Shown: positions 6,958-12,614 of the stretch, piece by piece
Layout: each line of letters opens with the position of its first letter
How positions within the stretch are numbered: position 1 is the first letter of the stretch
Assembly (NCBI GenBank): GCA_903904635.1
Contig: CAIVDH010000078.1
Span: forward strand, 1-12,614
Direction: 5' to 3'
Source of the DNA: an uncultured Burkholderiales bacterium
GTDB taxonomy: Bacteria; Pseudomonadota; Gammaproteobacteria; Burkholderiales; Burkholderiaceae_D
DNA length: 12,614 nucleotides
The notes under the pieces: model-generated
The model's database searches: none
Told to the model about the DNA's origin: nothing
The model's input: the letters and a program-made list of their open reading frames with translations, nothing else
Position numbers and translations under genes: made by a program

Positions 6958-8369
6958 TGCAAGTTCAATCTATGCATTTCCAAGCCCGCTCTGGTCAAAA
7001 ACTCGCTGACCAGCGCCTGCAGCAAAATCTGAAAAAACTTGCCACTAAATTCGTCACTGGTCGTGCTACAGCAATTGCCGAGCTTGATGATTTTGAGGCC
7101 ACGCGTGATGCAGCTGCAGAGATGCGTATGCGTGCGATTGATAATCTCGATGTGTGGTTAGCCACATTCGAAAAAGAAGCAACCCGCCGTGGTGCGACGG
7201 TGCTTTATGCTGAAACAGCGGAAGATGCTTCACGATTAGTGGTCGAGATCGCGCAAAAGCATGCGGTAAAAAAAGTCATCAAATCTAAATCTATGGTGTC
7301 AGAAGAGATGGCACTGAATGCCGCGCTTGAGGCTGCAGGTATTACGCCAATTGAAACTGACCTCGGTGAATATATTTTGCAGATCAATGATAACGAGGCG
7401 CCGTCTCATATCATTGCCCCTGTCATTCATAAAGACAAAGAAGAAATCGCCGAGCTATTTTCGCGTGTGCATAATAAACCGCTGCTGACAGAAATTCCGG
7501 AGATGACGCGTGAAGCCCGTGAAGTGCTACGCGCACATTTTCTTTCTGCTGACATGGGTGTCACCGGTGGTAATTTTGTGATTGCTGAATCCGGCTCGGT
7601 AGCAGTGGTGACCAATGAAGGTAATGAAGGTATGTGTACCATCATGCCGCCTAAGGTACATGTGGTGGTGACGGGTATTGAAAAAGTGTTGCCGACTCTA
7701 TCGGATCTGGCAACGATTATGCGTTTGCTGCCGCGCTCTGCAACCGGGCAGTCGATTTCGAATTATTTTTCTCTGTTGACCGGCCCGCGTGCCAGTGATG
7801 AGCAAGATGGTCCCGAGCATATGTATTTTGTGTTGGTTGATGCAGGACGTACCAGCCTGGTAGGTACAGAGTTTGAAGAAATGCTACGTTGCATACGCTG
7901 CGGTGCGTGCATGAATCACTGTCCGGTTTATCAGAAAATCGGTGGCCATAGTTATGGCTGGGTTTATCCCGGCCCTATGGGGAGTGTGCTGACGCCTTCT
8001 TATGTCGGTGTAGAAAATGCATTAGATCTGCCGCAGGCATCGACTTTGTGTGGTGAATGTCATGTGGTGTGCCCGGTAAAAATTCCTTTGCCAGATTTGC
8101 TGCGCAAGCTGCGCGAGAAGCAGTTTGCGGGCAATATGCGCCCCGGTTTTGAATATATGGCTTTTGCAATTTGGACGTTCATGGCCAAACGGCCGGCGCT
8201 GTATCGGGTTGCGATGCGAGTTGGTGCCCGAGTGCTAAATCTGATGGGTGGCAGCCGTAAACTGATCTCCTCATTGCCTTTTGCTAGTGGATGGACTGAT
8301 AATCGCGACATGCCGGCTCCTTCTGGTAAGACCTTTAGGGAGCTATATCAAGAGCGCAACCGATCTTAA
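6954..8369 (+). CDS. lutB: L-lactate utilization iron-sulfur protein LutB (LUD domain plus 2x4Fe-4S, YkgF-like)
   Basis: Electron-transfer subunit of the L-lactate oxidation complex, 471 residues, matching the family length of about 475. A LUD (DUF162) domain covers about residues 60-295, with GVTGGNFVIAESGSVAVVTN (202-221) as its hallmark. A C-terminal ferredoxin-like module has two 4Fe-4S motifs: C313-x2-C316-x2-C319-x3-C323 (CIRCGACMNHCP) and C366-x2-C369-x3-C373 (CGECHVVCP). Start is ATG 6954, overlapping the lutA stop as ATGA, with GGAGA (6946-6950) just upstream. ATG 6957 has slightly better spacing and is equally possible. The frame is open farther upstream to 6864, but that lies inside lutA. 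LutC, the usual third subunit, does not follow; dgkA begins 12 bases after the stop. Confidence 0.94.
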   Translation: MMQVQSMHFQARSGQKLADQRLQQNLKKLATKFVTGRATAIAELDDFEATRDAAAEMRMRAIDNLDVWLATFEKEATRRGATVLYAETAEDASRLVVEIAQKHAVKKVIKSKSMVSEEMALNAALEAAGITPIETDLGEYILQINDNEAPSHIIAPVIHKDKEEIAELFSRVHNKPLLTEIPEMTREAREVLRAHFLSADMGVTGGNFVIAESGSVAVVTNEGNEGMCTIMPPKVHVVVTGIEKVLPTLSDLATIMRLLPRSATGQSISNYFSLLTGPRASDEQDGPEHMYFVLVDAGRTSLVGTEFEEMLRCIRCGACMNHCPVYQKIGGHSYGWVYPGPMGSVLTPSYVGVENALDLPQASTLCGECHVVCPVKIPLPDLLRKLREKQFAGNMRPGFEYMAFAIWTFMAKRPALYRVAMRVGARVLNLMGGSRKLISSLPFASGWTDNRDMPAPSGKTFRELYQERNRS

Positions 8370-8381
8370 GATCTCGAGAGT

Positions 8382-8777
8382 ATGAGCGATAGCATCCAGC
8401 CAGTTAGTCAGTTCAAAAGTAAAAGCGGCTTAAAACGTATTTTCTCCGCTGTTTTTTATTCTATAGATGGATTTCGTGCCGCGTGGAAGAACGAGCATGC
8501 GTTTCGTCAGGAGCTGTTGTTGGTCGCCCCTGGTGTTATAGCTGCGTTTTTTTTACCGGTGTCGACGCTGGAAAAAATAAGCCTGATTGCTGTACTGTTA
8601 TTGGTACTGATTGTGGAGTTACTGAATTCAGCGATAGAAGCGGTGGTTGATCGTGTTTCACTTGATAGCAATCCGCTGTCAAAAAATGCCAAAGACTATG
8701 GCAGCGCAGCGGTGATGTTGTGCTTGCTGCTGGCTGGGCTAACCTGGATTTTGATCTTGTTACCCCTGCTGCGCTAA
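8382..8777 (+). CDS. dgkA: Diacylglycerol kinase (prokaryotic, trimeric membrane type)
   Basis: Small inner-membrane kinase that phosphorylates diacylglycerol with ATP to phosphatidic acid, recycling the diacylglycerol left by osmoregulated glucan or lipid A modification. The protein has 131 residues (E. coli 122). It has an amphipathic N-terminal helix (GFRAAWKNEHAFRQEL) and three membrane helices at about 45-60, 64-90 and 107-130. The active-site motif ELLNSAIEAVVDR has Glu79, Asn82 and Glu86, equivalent to E. coli Glu69, Asn72 and Glu76. KDYGSAAV (104-111) is the second signature; many relatives have Met where Tyr106 stands. GAGAG (8376-8380) lies directly before the start. It is 12 bases behind lutB with no terminator between, so it is likely read from the lut transcript; I know of no functional link. 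Confidence 0.95.
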   Translation: MSDSIQPVSQFKSKSGLKRIFSAVFYSIDGFRAAWKNEHAFRQELLLVAPGVIAAFFLPVSTLEKISLIAVLLLVLIVELLNSAIEAVVDRVSLDSNPLSKNAKDYGSAAVMLCLLLAGLTWILILLPLLR

Positions 8778-8780
8778 AGC

Positions 8781-8819
8781 CTGTTTGAAAATCAGCTGTG
8801 CGGTCCGATTTTCAAACAG
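8781..8819. terminator. Perfect 13-bp inverted repeat between convergent dgkA and aldo/keto reductase genes
   Basis: CTGTTTGAAAATC (8781-8793) and GATTTTCAAACAG (8807-8819) are exact reverse complements around a 13-base loop. The repeat lies 3 bases after the dgkA stop and 17 bases after the end of the convergent reductase gene, the right place for a shared terminator. The loop is long and the stem AT-rich. The T-run is delayed on the plus strand (GTTTTT about ten bases on) and absent on the minus strand, so this is a weaker terminator than the one at 5192-5220, or a protein site. Confidence 0.6.
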
Positions 8820-8836
8820 ATATAAAGTTTTTAATC

Positions 8837-9880
8837 TTACTGTCCCGGATTGGCAAACTCGGCATGTATTGCATTCACAGCTTTGACTACACCATCGGAT
8901 AGTTTGATTGAGTAGGCGTCAATATCTACTTTTAATTGTTCTATGCTGGTTGCACCGATAATGGTTGAAGCAATAAACCAGCGCGTGTAGCACCATGCCA
9001 GCGCCAATTCGGTAGCGCTCATATTATTTTCTTTTGCCAGTTCCATGTAACGCTTGGCTGCATCAATGACGCGTGGACGTAGATAGCGTGGACTCCAGTT
9101 AGGCGGGAACAAGGTGAGGCGGCCTGCTGCTTGCGGATCATTGATATATTTCCCTGTTAGCTGGCCAAACGCTAATGGACTGTAAGCCAGCATGCCAACT
9201 TGTTCGCGGAAACACACTTCATCTAGCCCGCTTTCAAAAGTACGATTAGCCAGGTGGTAGCAATTCTGTATGGAGACCACGCGCGGTAATTCTCGTGTCT
9301 CAGCTTGCTTGATAAATTCTGTCACACCCCATGATGTTTCATTCGATACGCCAACGTAGCGAATTTTTCCTTCGCGCACCAGCTCTTGTAAAACGCTGAG
9401 GGTTTCTTCGATTTCTACCTGTGGACGTTCATGCGCAGGATTGAAAAAAAGCTGACCAAAGATAGGCGCGTTGCGGCTAGGCCAGTGCAGCTGATATAAA
9501 TCGATATAGTCGGTTTGCAGACGCTTTAAGCTGGCATCAATGGCGGCACGAATATTGGTACGATCAAAATTGTTTTCACCATTGCGTATCCAGCTCATCG
9601 CTTTTGATGGACCAGCTATTTTGGTGGCGAGTATGACTTCACTGCGTTTGCCGGTTTTTTTCAGCCAGGTGCCAATGATGCGTTCAGTTTCACCCGAAGT
9701 TTCTGCACGCGGCATGACAGGATACATCTCAGCAGTGTCGATAAAATTTATGCCGCGCTCAAGGGCATAATCAAGTTGAGCGTGACCTTCTGCTTCCGTA
9801 TTTTGTTCACCAAACGTCATGGTGCCCAAACAAATTTTTGAAACTTTCAGGTCGCTGCTGCCTAGCTGTATTTTTTCCAT
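8837..9880 (-). CDS. tas: Aldo/keto reductase, Tas-like (NADP(H)-dependent)
   Basis: Cytoplasmic TIM-barrel oxidoreductase of 347 residues, the same length as E. coli Tas and similar along its whole length (LGTMTFGEQN near the start, the QTDYIDLYQLHWP core, IRYVGVSNET, GATSIEQLK near the end). The catalytic tetrad is complete: Asp48 and Tyr53 (FIDTAEMYP), Lys87 (LATKIAGP), His132 (YQLHWPSRN). The physiological substrate of Tas is not settled; reduction of aldehydes or ketones is expected. I chose ATG 9880, preceded by GAGAG; the frame is open to 9967 but that part lies inside pyrD and is not family-like. It follows pyrD by 56 bases on the same strand and is probably the last gene of the aat-bpt-pyrD run. 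The symbol rests on similarity only. Confidence 0.9.
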   Translation of the reverse strand: MEKIQLGSSDLKVSKICLGTMTFGEQNTEAEGHAQLDYALERGINFIDTAEMYPVMPRAETSGETERIIGTWLKKTGKRSEVILATKIAGPSKAMSWIRNGENNFDRTNIRAAIDASLKRLQTDYIDLYQLHWPSRNAPIFGQLFFNPAHERPQVEIEETLSVLQELVREGKIRYVGVSNETSWGVTEFIKQAETRELPRVVSIQNCYHLANRTFESGLDEVCFREQVGMLAYSPLAFGQLTGKYINDPQAAGRLTLFPPNWSPRYLRPRVIDAAKRYMELAKENNMSATELALAWCYTRWFIASTIIGATSIEQLKVDIDAYSIKLSDGVVKAVNAIHAEFANPGQ

Positions 9881-9894
9881 GTTTGTCTCTCGCT

Positions 9895-9921
9895 TTATTT
9901 TTCGTTGATTATTTTTGTTGA
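9895..9921. repeat. Imperfect tandem duplication in the leader of the aldo/keto reductase gene
   Basis: TTATTTTTCGTTGA (9895-9908) is followed at once by TTATTTTTGTTGA (9909-9921), the same unit lacking one C. A partial third copy (CTATTTTCTGA) follows. It is AT-rich and lies between the pyrD stop and the reductase ribosome site. No function is evident. Confidence 0.6.
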
Positions 9922-9936
9922 CTATTTTCTGATGAA

Positions 9937-10980
9937 TTAATTGTCTGCTGCAAGTGCGTCTGCACATTCCTTAACTAATGCGGGGCCACGATAAATCAGG
10001 CCGGTATAGAGTTGTATCAGTGCTGCACCTGCTTGAATTTTTTCTTTTGCGTCGCTACCGGAGAAGATACCACCGACTCCTATGATGGGCACTGTGTCAC
10101 CCAGTTCTTGTTTGAGTAATCGTATTACGCGATTAGATAAATCAAATACTGGCGCACCAGATAGTCCGCCAGTTTCCTCCGCATGTACCAGGCCTTTTAC
10201 TGCATCGCGTGTAACAGTGGTGTTGGTTGCGATTACACCATCGATATGGTGGCGCAATAAGGCACCTGCAATTGTCTTGATTTGTTCTTCATCCAGATCA
10301 GGGGCGATCTTTAATACGACAGGCACCATGCGCTTGTGTTGATCTGCAAGTCGCGCTTGTGCTTGTTTTAGGCTAGATAAGAGTTCATCAAGTTCGGATG
10401 CTTGTTGCAGTTGCCGTAAATTTTTCGTATTGGGTGAGGAGATGTTAACCGTGACGTACGCTGCATAGGGATAGACTTTTTCCAGGCAATGCAGGTAATC
10501 CTCACCAGCGCGCTCTATCGGTGTGTCGGCATTTTTGCCGATGTTTAAACCCAAGATACCTTCTTGGTTTTGATAAAACTTCGATGCCTGCACATTTTTT
10601 ATGAACGCATCCACACCACCATTATTAAACCCCATGCGATTGATCAGTGCATTTGCCTTGGGCAGTCTGAACATACGTGGTCTTGGATTGCCCGGTTGTG
10701 CGCGAGGCGTCACTGTTCCGATTTCTATATAGCCAAAGCCTAGCGCGGCAAGTCCATCTATATAGGTGCCATCTTTATCGAGTCCAGCGGCCAACCCGAC
10801 CGGATTGGGAAAGCGTATGCCCATGACGATACGCGGATCTGGCTGGGGCTTGGAAATGATATTTAAAAGGCCCAGGCTGGCTGCCCGTTTTAGTGCAGGC
10901 AGGGTCAGGTTATGAGCAGTCTCTGCATCTAGCAAGAACAGCAGTGGGCGGGCAAGTGCGTAAAGGAATTTGTCTGACAC
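9937..10980 (-). CDS. pyrD: Dihydroorotate dehydrogenase (quinone), class 2
   Basis: Fourth step of pyrimidine synthesis: FMN-dependent oxidation of dihydroorotate to orotate with ubiquinone as acceptor, at the inner face of the cytoplasmic membrane. The protein has 347 residues. The N-terminal 40 residues form the class 2 membrane/quinone-tunnel helices ([20 protein letters not shown]). Core motifs are [10 protein letters not shown] (62-71), MGFNNGG (116-122), GLNIGKN (144-150), NISSPNT (179-185, catalytic Ser aligned with E. coli Ser175), [22 protein letters not shown] and [11 protein letters not shown]. The start must be GTG at 10980: the upstream in-frame stretch holds no other start before a TAA, and downstream starts would cut the membrane helix. 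No clear ribosome site precedes this GTG. It follows bpt by 107 bases. Confidence 0.95.
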   Translation of the reverse strand: MSDKFLYALARPLLFLLDAETAHNLTLPALKRAASLGLLNIISKPQPDPRIVMGIRFPNPVGLAAGLDKDGTYIDGLAALGFGYIEIGTVTPRAQPGNPRPRMFRLPKANALINRMGFNNGGVDAFIKNVQASKFYQNQEGILGLNIGKNADTPIERAGEDYLHCLEKVYPYAAYVTVNISSPNTKNLRQLQQASELDELLSSLKQAQARLADQHKRMVPVVLKIAPDLDEEQIKTIAGALLRHHIDGVIATNTTVTRDAVKGLVHAEETGGLSGAPVFDLSNRVIRLLKQELGDTVPIIGVGGIFSGSDAKEKIQAGAALIQLYTGLIYRGPALVKECADALAADN

Positions 10981-11046
10981 GGTGGCATAGGAGTGAATGA
11001 TCGCATCGCATTCTACCTCGTCGACTAAAGATGCTTAATTTGAGGC

Positions 11047-11074
11047 AAAGACTCAAAGATAAAGACTCAAAGAT
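11047..11074. repeat. 14-bp tandem duplication between bpt and pyrD
   Basis: AAAGACTCAAAGAT occurs twice head to tail (11047-11060, 11061-11074), followed by AAAG, the start of a third copy. The first copy also forms a short hairpin with TTTGAG at 11039-11044 (partner CTCAAA, 11052-11057, seven-base loop). It is intergenic, just after the bpt stop and within the pyrD leader. Confidence 0.8.
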
Positions 11075-11087
11075 AAAGGCGTAGCGA

Positions 11088-11810
11088 TTAAAGCGCTTCC
11101 CATTTGCCTTGCCTGAGTGCTTCTATCGGCCTGAAGTTAGTTTTATAGGCCATCTTGCCACTCTCTGCTATCCAGTAGCCAAGGTAGACATAGGGCATGC
11201 TCAGTTGACGCGCCTGTTCAATTTGCCACATTACGTTGTAAGTGCCGAAGCTGGCATGCGGCACATCAGGATCATAAAACGTATAGACCGACGAGAGGCC
11301 GTCTTCGAGCACATCAATAATGCTGACCATGCGCAGCTGCCCATCAGGCTCGCGAAATTCAACTAAGCGAGTATTGACTTTGCTCTGTAAGAGAAACTGT
11401 GCGTACTGATCGCGACTGTCTTGATCCATGCCGCCACCGGCATGCCGGGCTGATTGATAGCGCAGATAAAGATCATAGTGCTCATGATCGTATGCCAGCC
11501 TTGTTACCCAGGTTGACAGATTTTGGTGCTGCTTCCATGCGCGTTTCTGGCTACGGCTGGCAGAAAAATTCTTGGTATCGATACGAACCGGTGTGCAGGC
11601 GTTGCAACCATCGCAGTAAGGGCGGTAGGTAAAAATGCCGCTGCGACGAAAACCGTTTTTTACCAGTTCGGAATAAATGTCGGCATTGATCAGATGTGAG
11701 GGCGTCGCCACCTGTGAGCGTGCCTGCCTGTCCTCCAGATAGCTGCAGGGATAAGGCGCAGTTGCATAAAACTGCAAAGTAGAAAAAGGGAGATCCTTCA
11801 GGTGGGTCAT
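11088..11810 (-). CDS. bpt: Aspartate/glutamate leucyltransferase (arginyltransferase-family, Bpt)
   Basis: Aminoacyl-tRNA-protein transferase related to eukaryotic ATE1. Bacterial Bpt moves leucine from Leu-tRNA to proteins with N-terminal Asp or Glu, marking them for ClpS/ClpAP. The protein has 240 residues, normal length. The N-terminal domain carries [14 protein letters not shown] (21-34) with Cys22, and [11 protein letters not shown] (66-76) with Cys66, Cys69 and Cys72; the corresponding cysteines of ATE enzymes are implicated in metal or Fe-S binding. The C-terminal GNAT-like domain has [23 protein letters not shown] and YVYLGYWI with KMAYK. Start ATG 11810 fits the family; the ribosome site is weak. 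It lies 64 bases after aat, a pair that makes up both arms of the N-degron tagging step. A palindrome ATTACGTAAT (11836-11845) sits in that gap. Confidence 0.94.
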   Translation of the reverse strand: MTHLKDLPFSTLQFYATAPYPCSYLEDRQARSQVATPSHLINADIYSELVKNGFRRSGIFTYRPYCDGCNACTPVRIDTKNFSASRSQKRAWKQHQNLSTWVTRLAYDHEHYDLYLRYQSARHAGGGMDQDSRDQYAQFLLQSKVNTRLVEFREPDGQLRMVSIIDVLEDGLSSVYTFYDPDVPHASFGTYNVMWQIEQARQLSMPYVYLGYWIAESGKMAYKTNFRPIEALRQGKWEAL

Positions 11811-11874
11811 TAAATTCTGAACAATCAGCTATCGGATTACGTAATTTACACTGACAACGCAGCATAGAGCAAAG

Positions 11875-12614
11875 TTAGTTTTCATTGATTTTGCTAAATA
11901 ATGTCATTGGCTTCCATTCCTGGATTACTGGCTGGACAATGGCATTTTTGACATGCTGAATAAACTTTTCCCGGGAGATTGGACTGGCACCCAGAGAAGC
12001 GAGGTGAGCCGTATCTTGTTGGCAATCTATCATGACAACGCCATGGGATTTGAGAAAATGAACCAGATAGGCTAAGGCGATCTTGGATGCATCTGTCACA
12101 TGCGCAAACATCGACTCGCCAAAAAACATCTTACCTATACAAACACCGTAAGCACCGCCGACTAGTTTGTCATCCAGCCAAAGCTCTGCTGAGTGCGCAT
12201 AACCCTGATTGTGCAGGGCGCTATAGCCAGCAATGATTTCAGGTGAGATCCAAGTGCCGCCGCCGTAATTGCGGGGCCCGGCACAGGCGCGCATGACTTC
12301 TGAAAATGCTGTGTCAAAACGCACCTGCCACTCACCCCCACTCAGCATGCTGTGTTGAATTTTCTTCAGTGTTTTTTTCAGGCTGTGGGATATCGCAAAA
12401 TGCTCCGTATAAAGCACCATGCGAGGGTCTGTACTCCACCAGAGTATGGGCTGCCCTTCTGAAAACCAAGGGAATATCCCATTGCCGTAGGCATCAAGCA
12501 GCCGGGACGGTGACAAGTCTGCACCAGCGGCTAACAATCCTGCCGCACCTTGTTCTTCGGTCAGAGCTTCGCTGACTGAAGGAAAGGGAGTATCAAGATC
12601 TAGCCATGGAATCA
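11875..12614 (-). CDS. aat: Leucyl/phenylalanyl-tRNA-protein transferase (Aat), truncated at the window edge
   Basis: Transfers Leu or Phe from tRNA to proteins with N-terminal Lys or Arg, creating primary N-degrons for ClpS/ClpAP. Cytoplasmic. Seen: [40 protein letters not shown], the core segment [32 protein letters not shown] and [16 protein letters not shown], all in family order. The reading frame continues past an apparent TTG start at 12537 up to the last base, adding family-typical residues that begin [20 protein letters not shown]. These are preceded only by TG, so the true start is probably an NTG whose first base is just outside the window; 245 residues are visible, about the full length of the family. 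First gene of the leftward run toward bpt, pyrD and the reductase. Confidence 0.95.
   Translation of the reverse strand, partial: IPWLDLDTPFPSVSEALTEEQGAAGLLAAGADLSPSRLLDAYGNGIFPWFSEGQPILWWSTDPRMVLYTEHFAISHSLKKTLKKIQHSMLSGGEWQVRFDTAFSEVMRACAGPRNYGGGTWISPEIIAGYSALHNQGYAHSAELWLDDKLVGGAYGVCIGKMFFGESMFAHVTDASKIALAYLVHFLKSHGVVMIDCQQDTAHLASLGASPISREKFIQHVKNAIVQPVIQEWKPMTLFSKINEN

Noticed and set aside
6633..7025. 130-codon minus-strand frame across the lutA/lutB junction
   Set aside because: Lies opposite two clear iron-sulfur protein genes; no domain and no promoter context.
10980..11011. Frameshift at the pyrD start
   Set aside because: The upstream ATG codons (11011, 11006) are out of frame with PyrD. 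Family proteins begin close to the GTG-encoded residue, so a sequencing frameshift is not needed to explain the gene.
11551..11865. 104-codon minus-strand frame overlapping the bpt start
   Set aside because: Out of frame with bpt, low-complexity and Cys/Phe-rich; no homology that I recognise and no ribosome site.
12535..12537. TTG as start of aat
   Set aside because: The frame continues upstream with conserved Aat N-terminal sequence to the window edge, so this TTG is an internal Leu codon.
1..12614. Mobile elements, CRISPR, tRNA/rRNA, toxin-antitoxin or phage defence genes
   Set aside because: I looked for transposase or integrase motifs, regularly spaced repeats, tRNA-like cloverleaf ends and small paired genes in the gaps and saw none. 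The region is ordinary chromosomal backbone apart from the left operon.

Overview
The window reads as a chromosomal segment of a betaproteobacterium. Order Burkholderiales is likely and family Oxalobacteraceae (for example an Undibacterium- or Herminiimonas-like genus) is my best guess. This rests on protein character, an aat-bpt-pyrD gene order and a base composition near half GC; no 16S or other marker is present. Coding density is very high: no gene-free gap exceeds about 190 bases. I see no tRNA, rRNA, CRISPR array, insertion sequence, integrase or phage gene.

Left block (1-3925, + strand): a compact run of five genes. They are a 5'-truncated histone-deacetylase-family amidohydrolase, an EamA/DMT exporter, a hotdog acyl-CoA thioesterase, a nitroreductase-family flavoprotein and a tartrate/D-malate-type dehydrogenase. 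Adjacent genes overlap by 1-4 bases or lie 4 bases apart, so they are almost certainly co-transcribed and translationally coupled. No pathway I know uses all five together, and this is the most interesting part of the window.

Middle block (4089-8819): pbpG (periplasmic D-Ala-D-Ala endopeptidase, + strand) ends at a strong bidirectional terminator that it shares with a convergent IclR-family regulator. The regulator is divergent from lutA-lutB, which encode subunits of the iron-sulfur L-lactate oxidation system. A perfect 15-bp palindrome overlaps the predicted -10 of the regulator and is a good operator candidate. lutC is missing at its usual place; a diacylglycerol kinase gene (dgkA) follows lutB after 12 bases. 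A perfect 13-bp inverted repeat closes this transcript.

Right block (8837-12614, - strand): aat, bpt, pyrD and a Tas-like aldo/keto reductase, transcribed right to left. Aat and Bpt are the two aminoacyl-tRNA-protein transferases that attach leucine or phenylalanine to N-termini and so feed the ClpS/ClpAP N-degron route. PyrD is the membrane dihydroorotate dehydrogenase. aat runs off the right edge, probably by a single base of its start codon.
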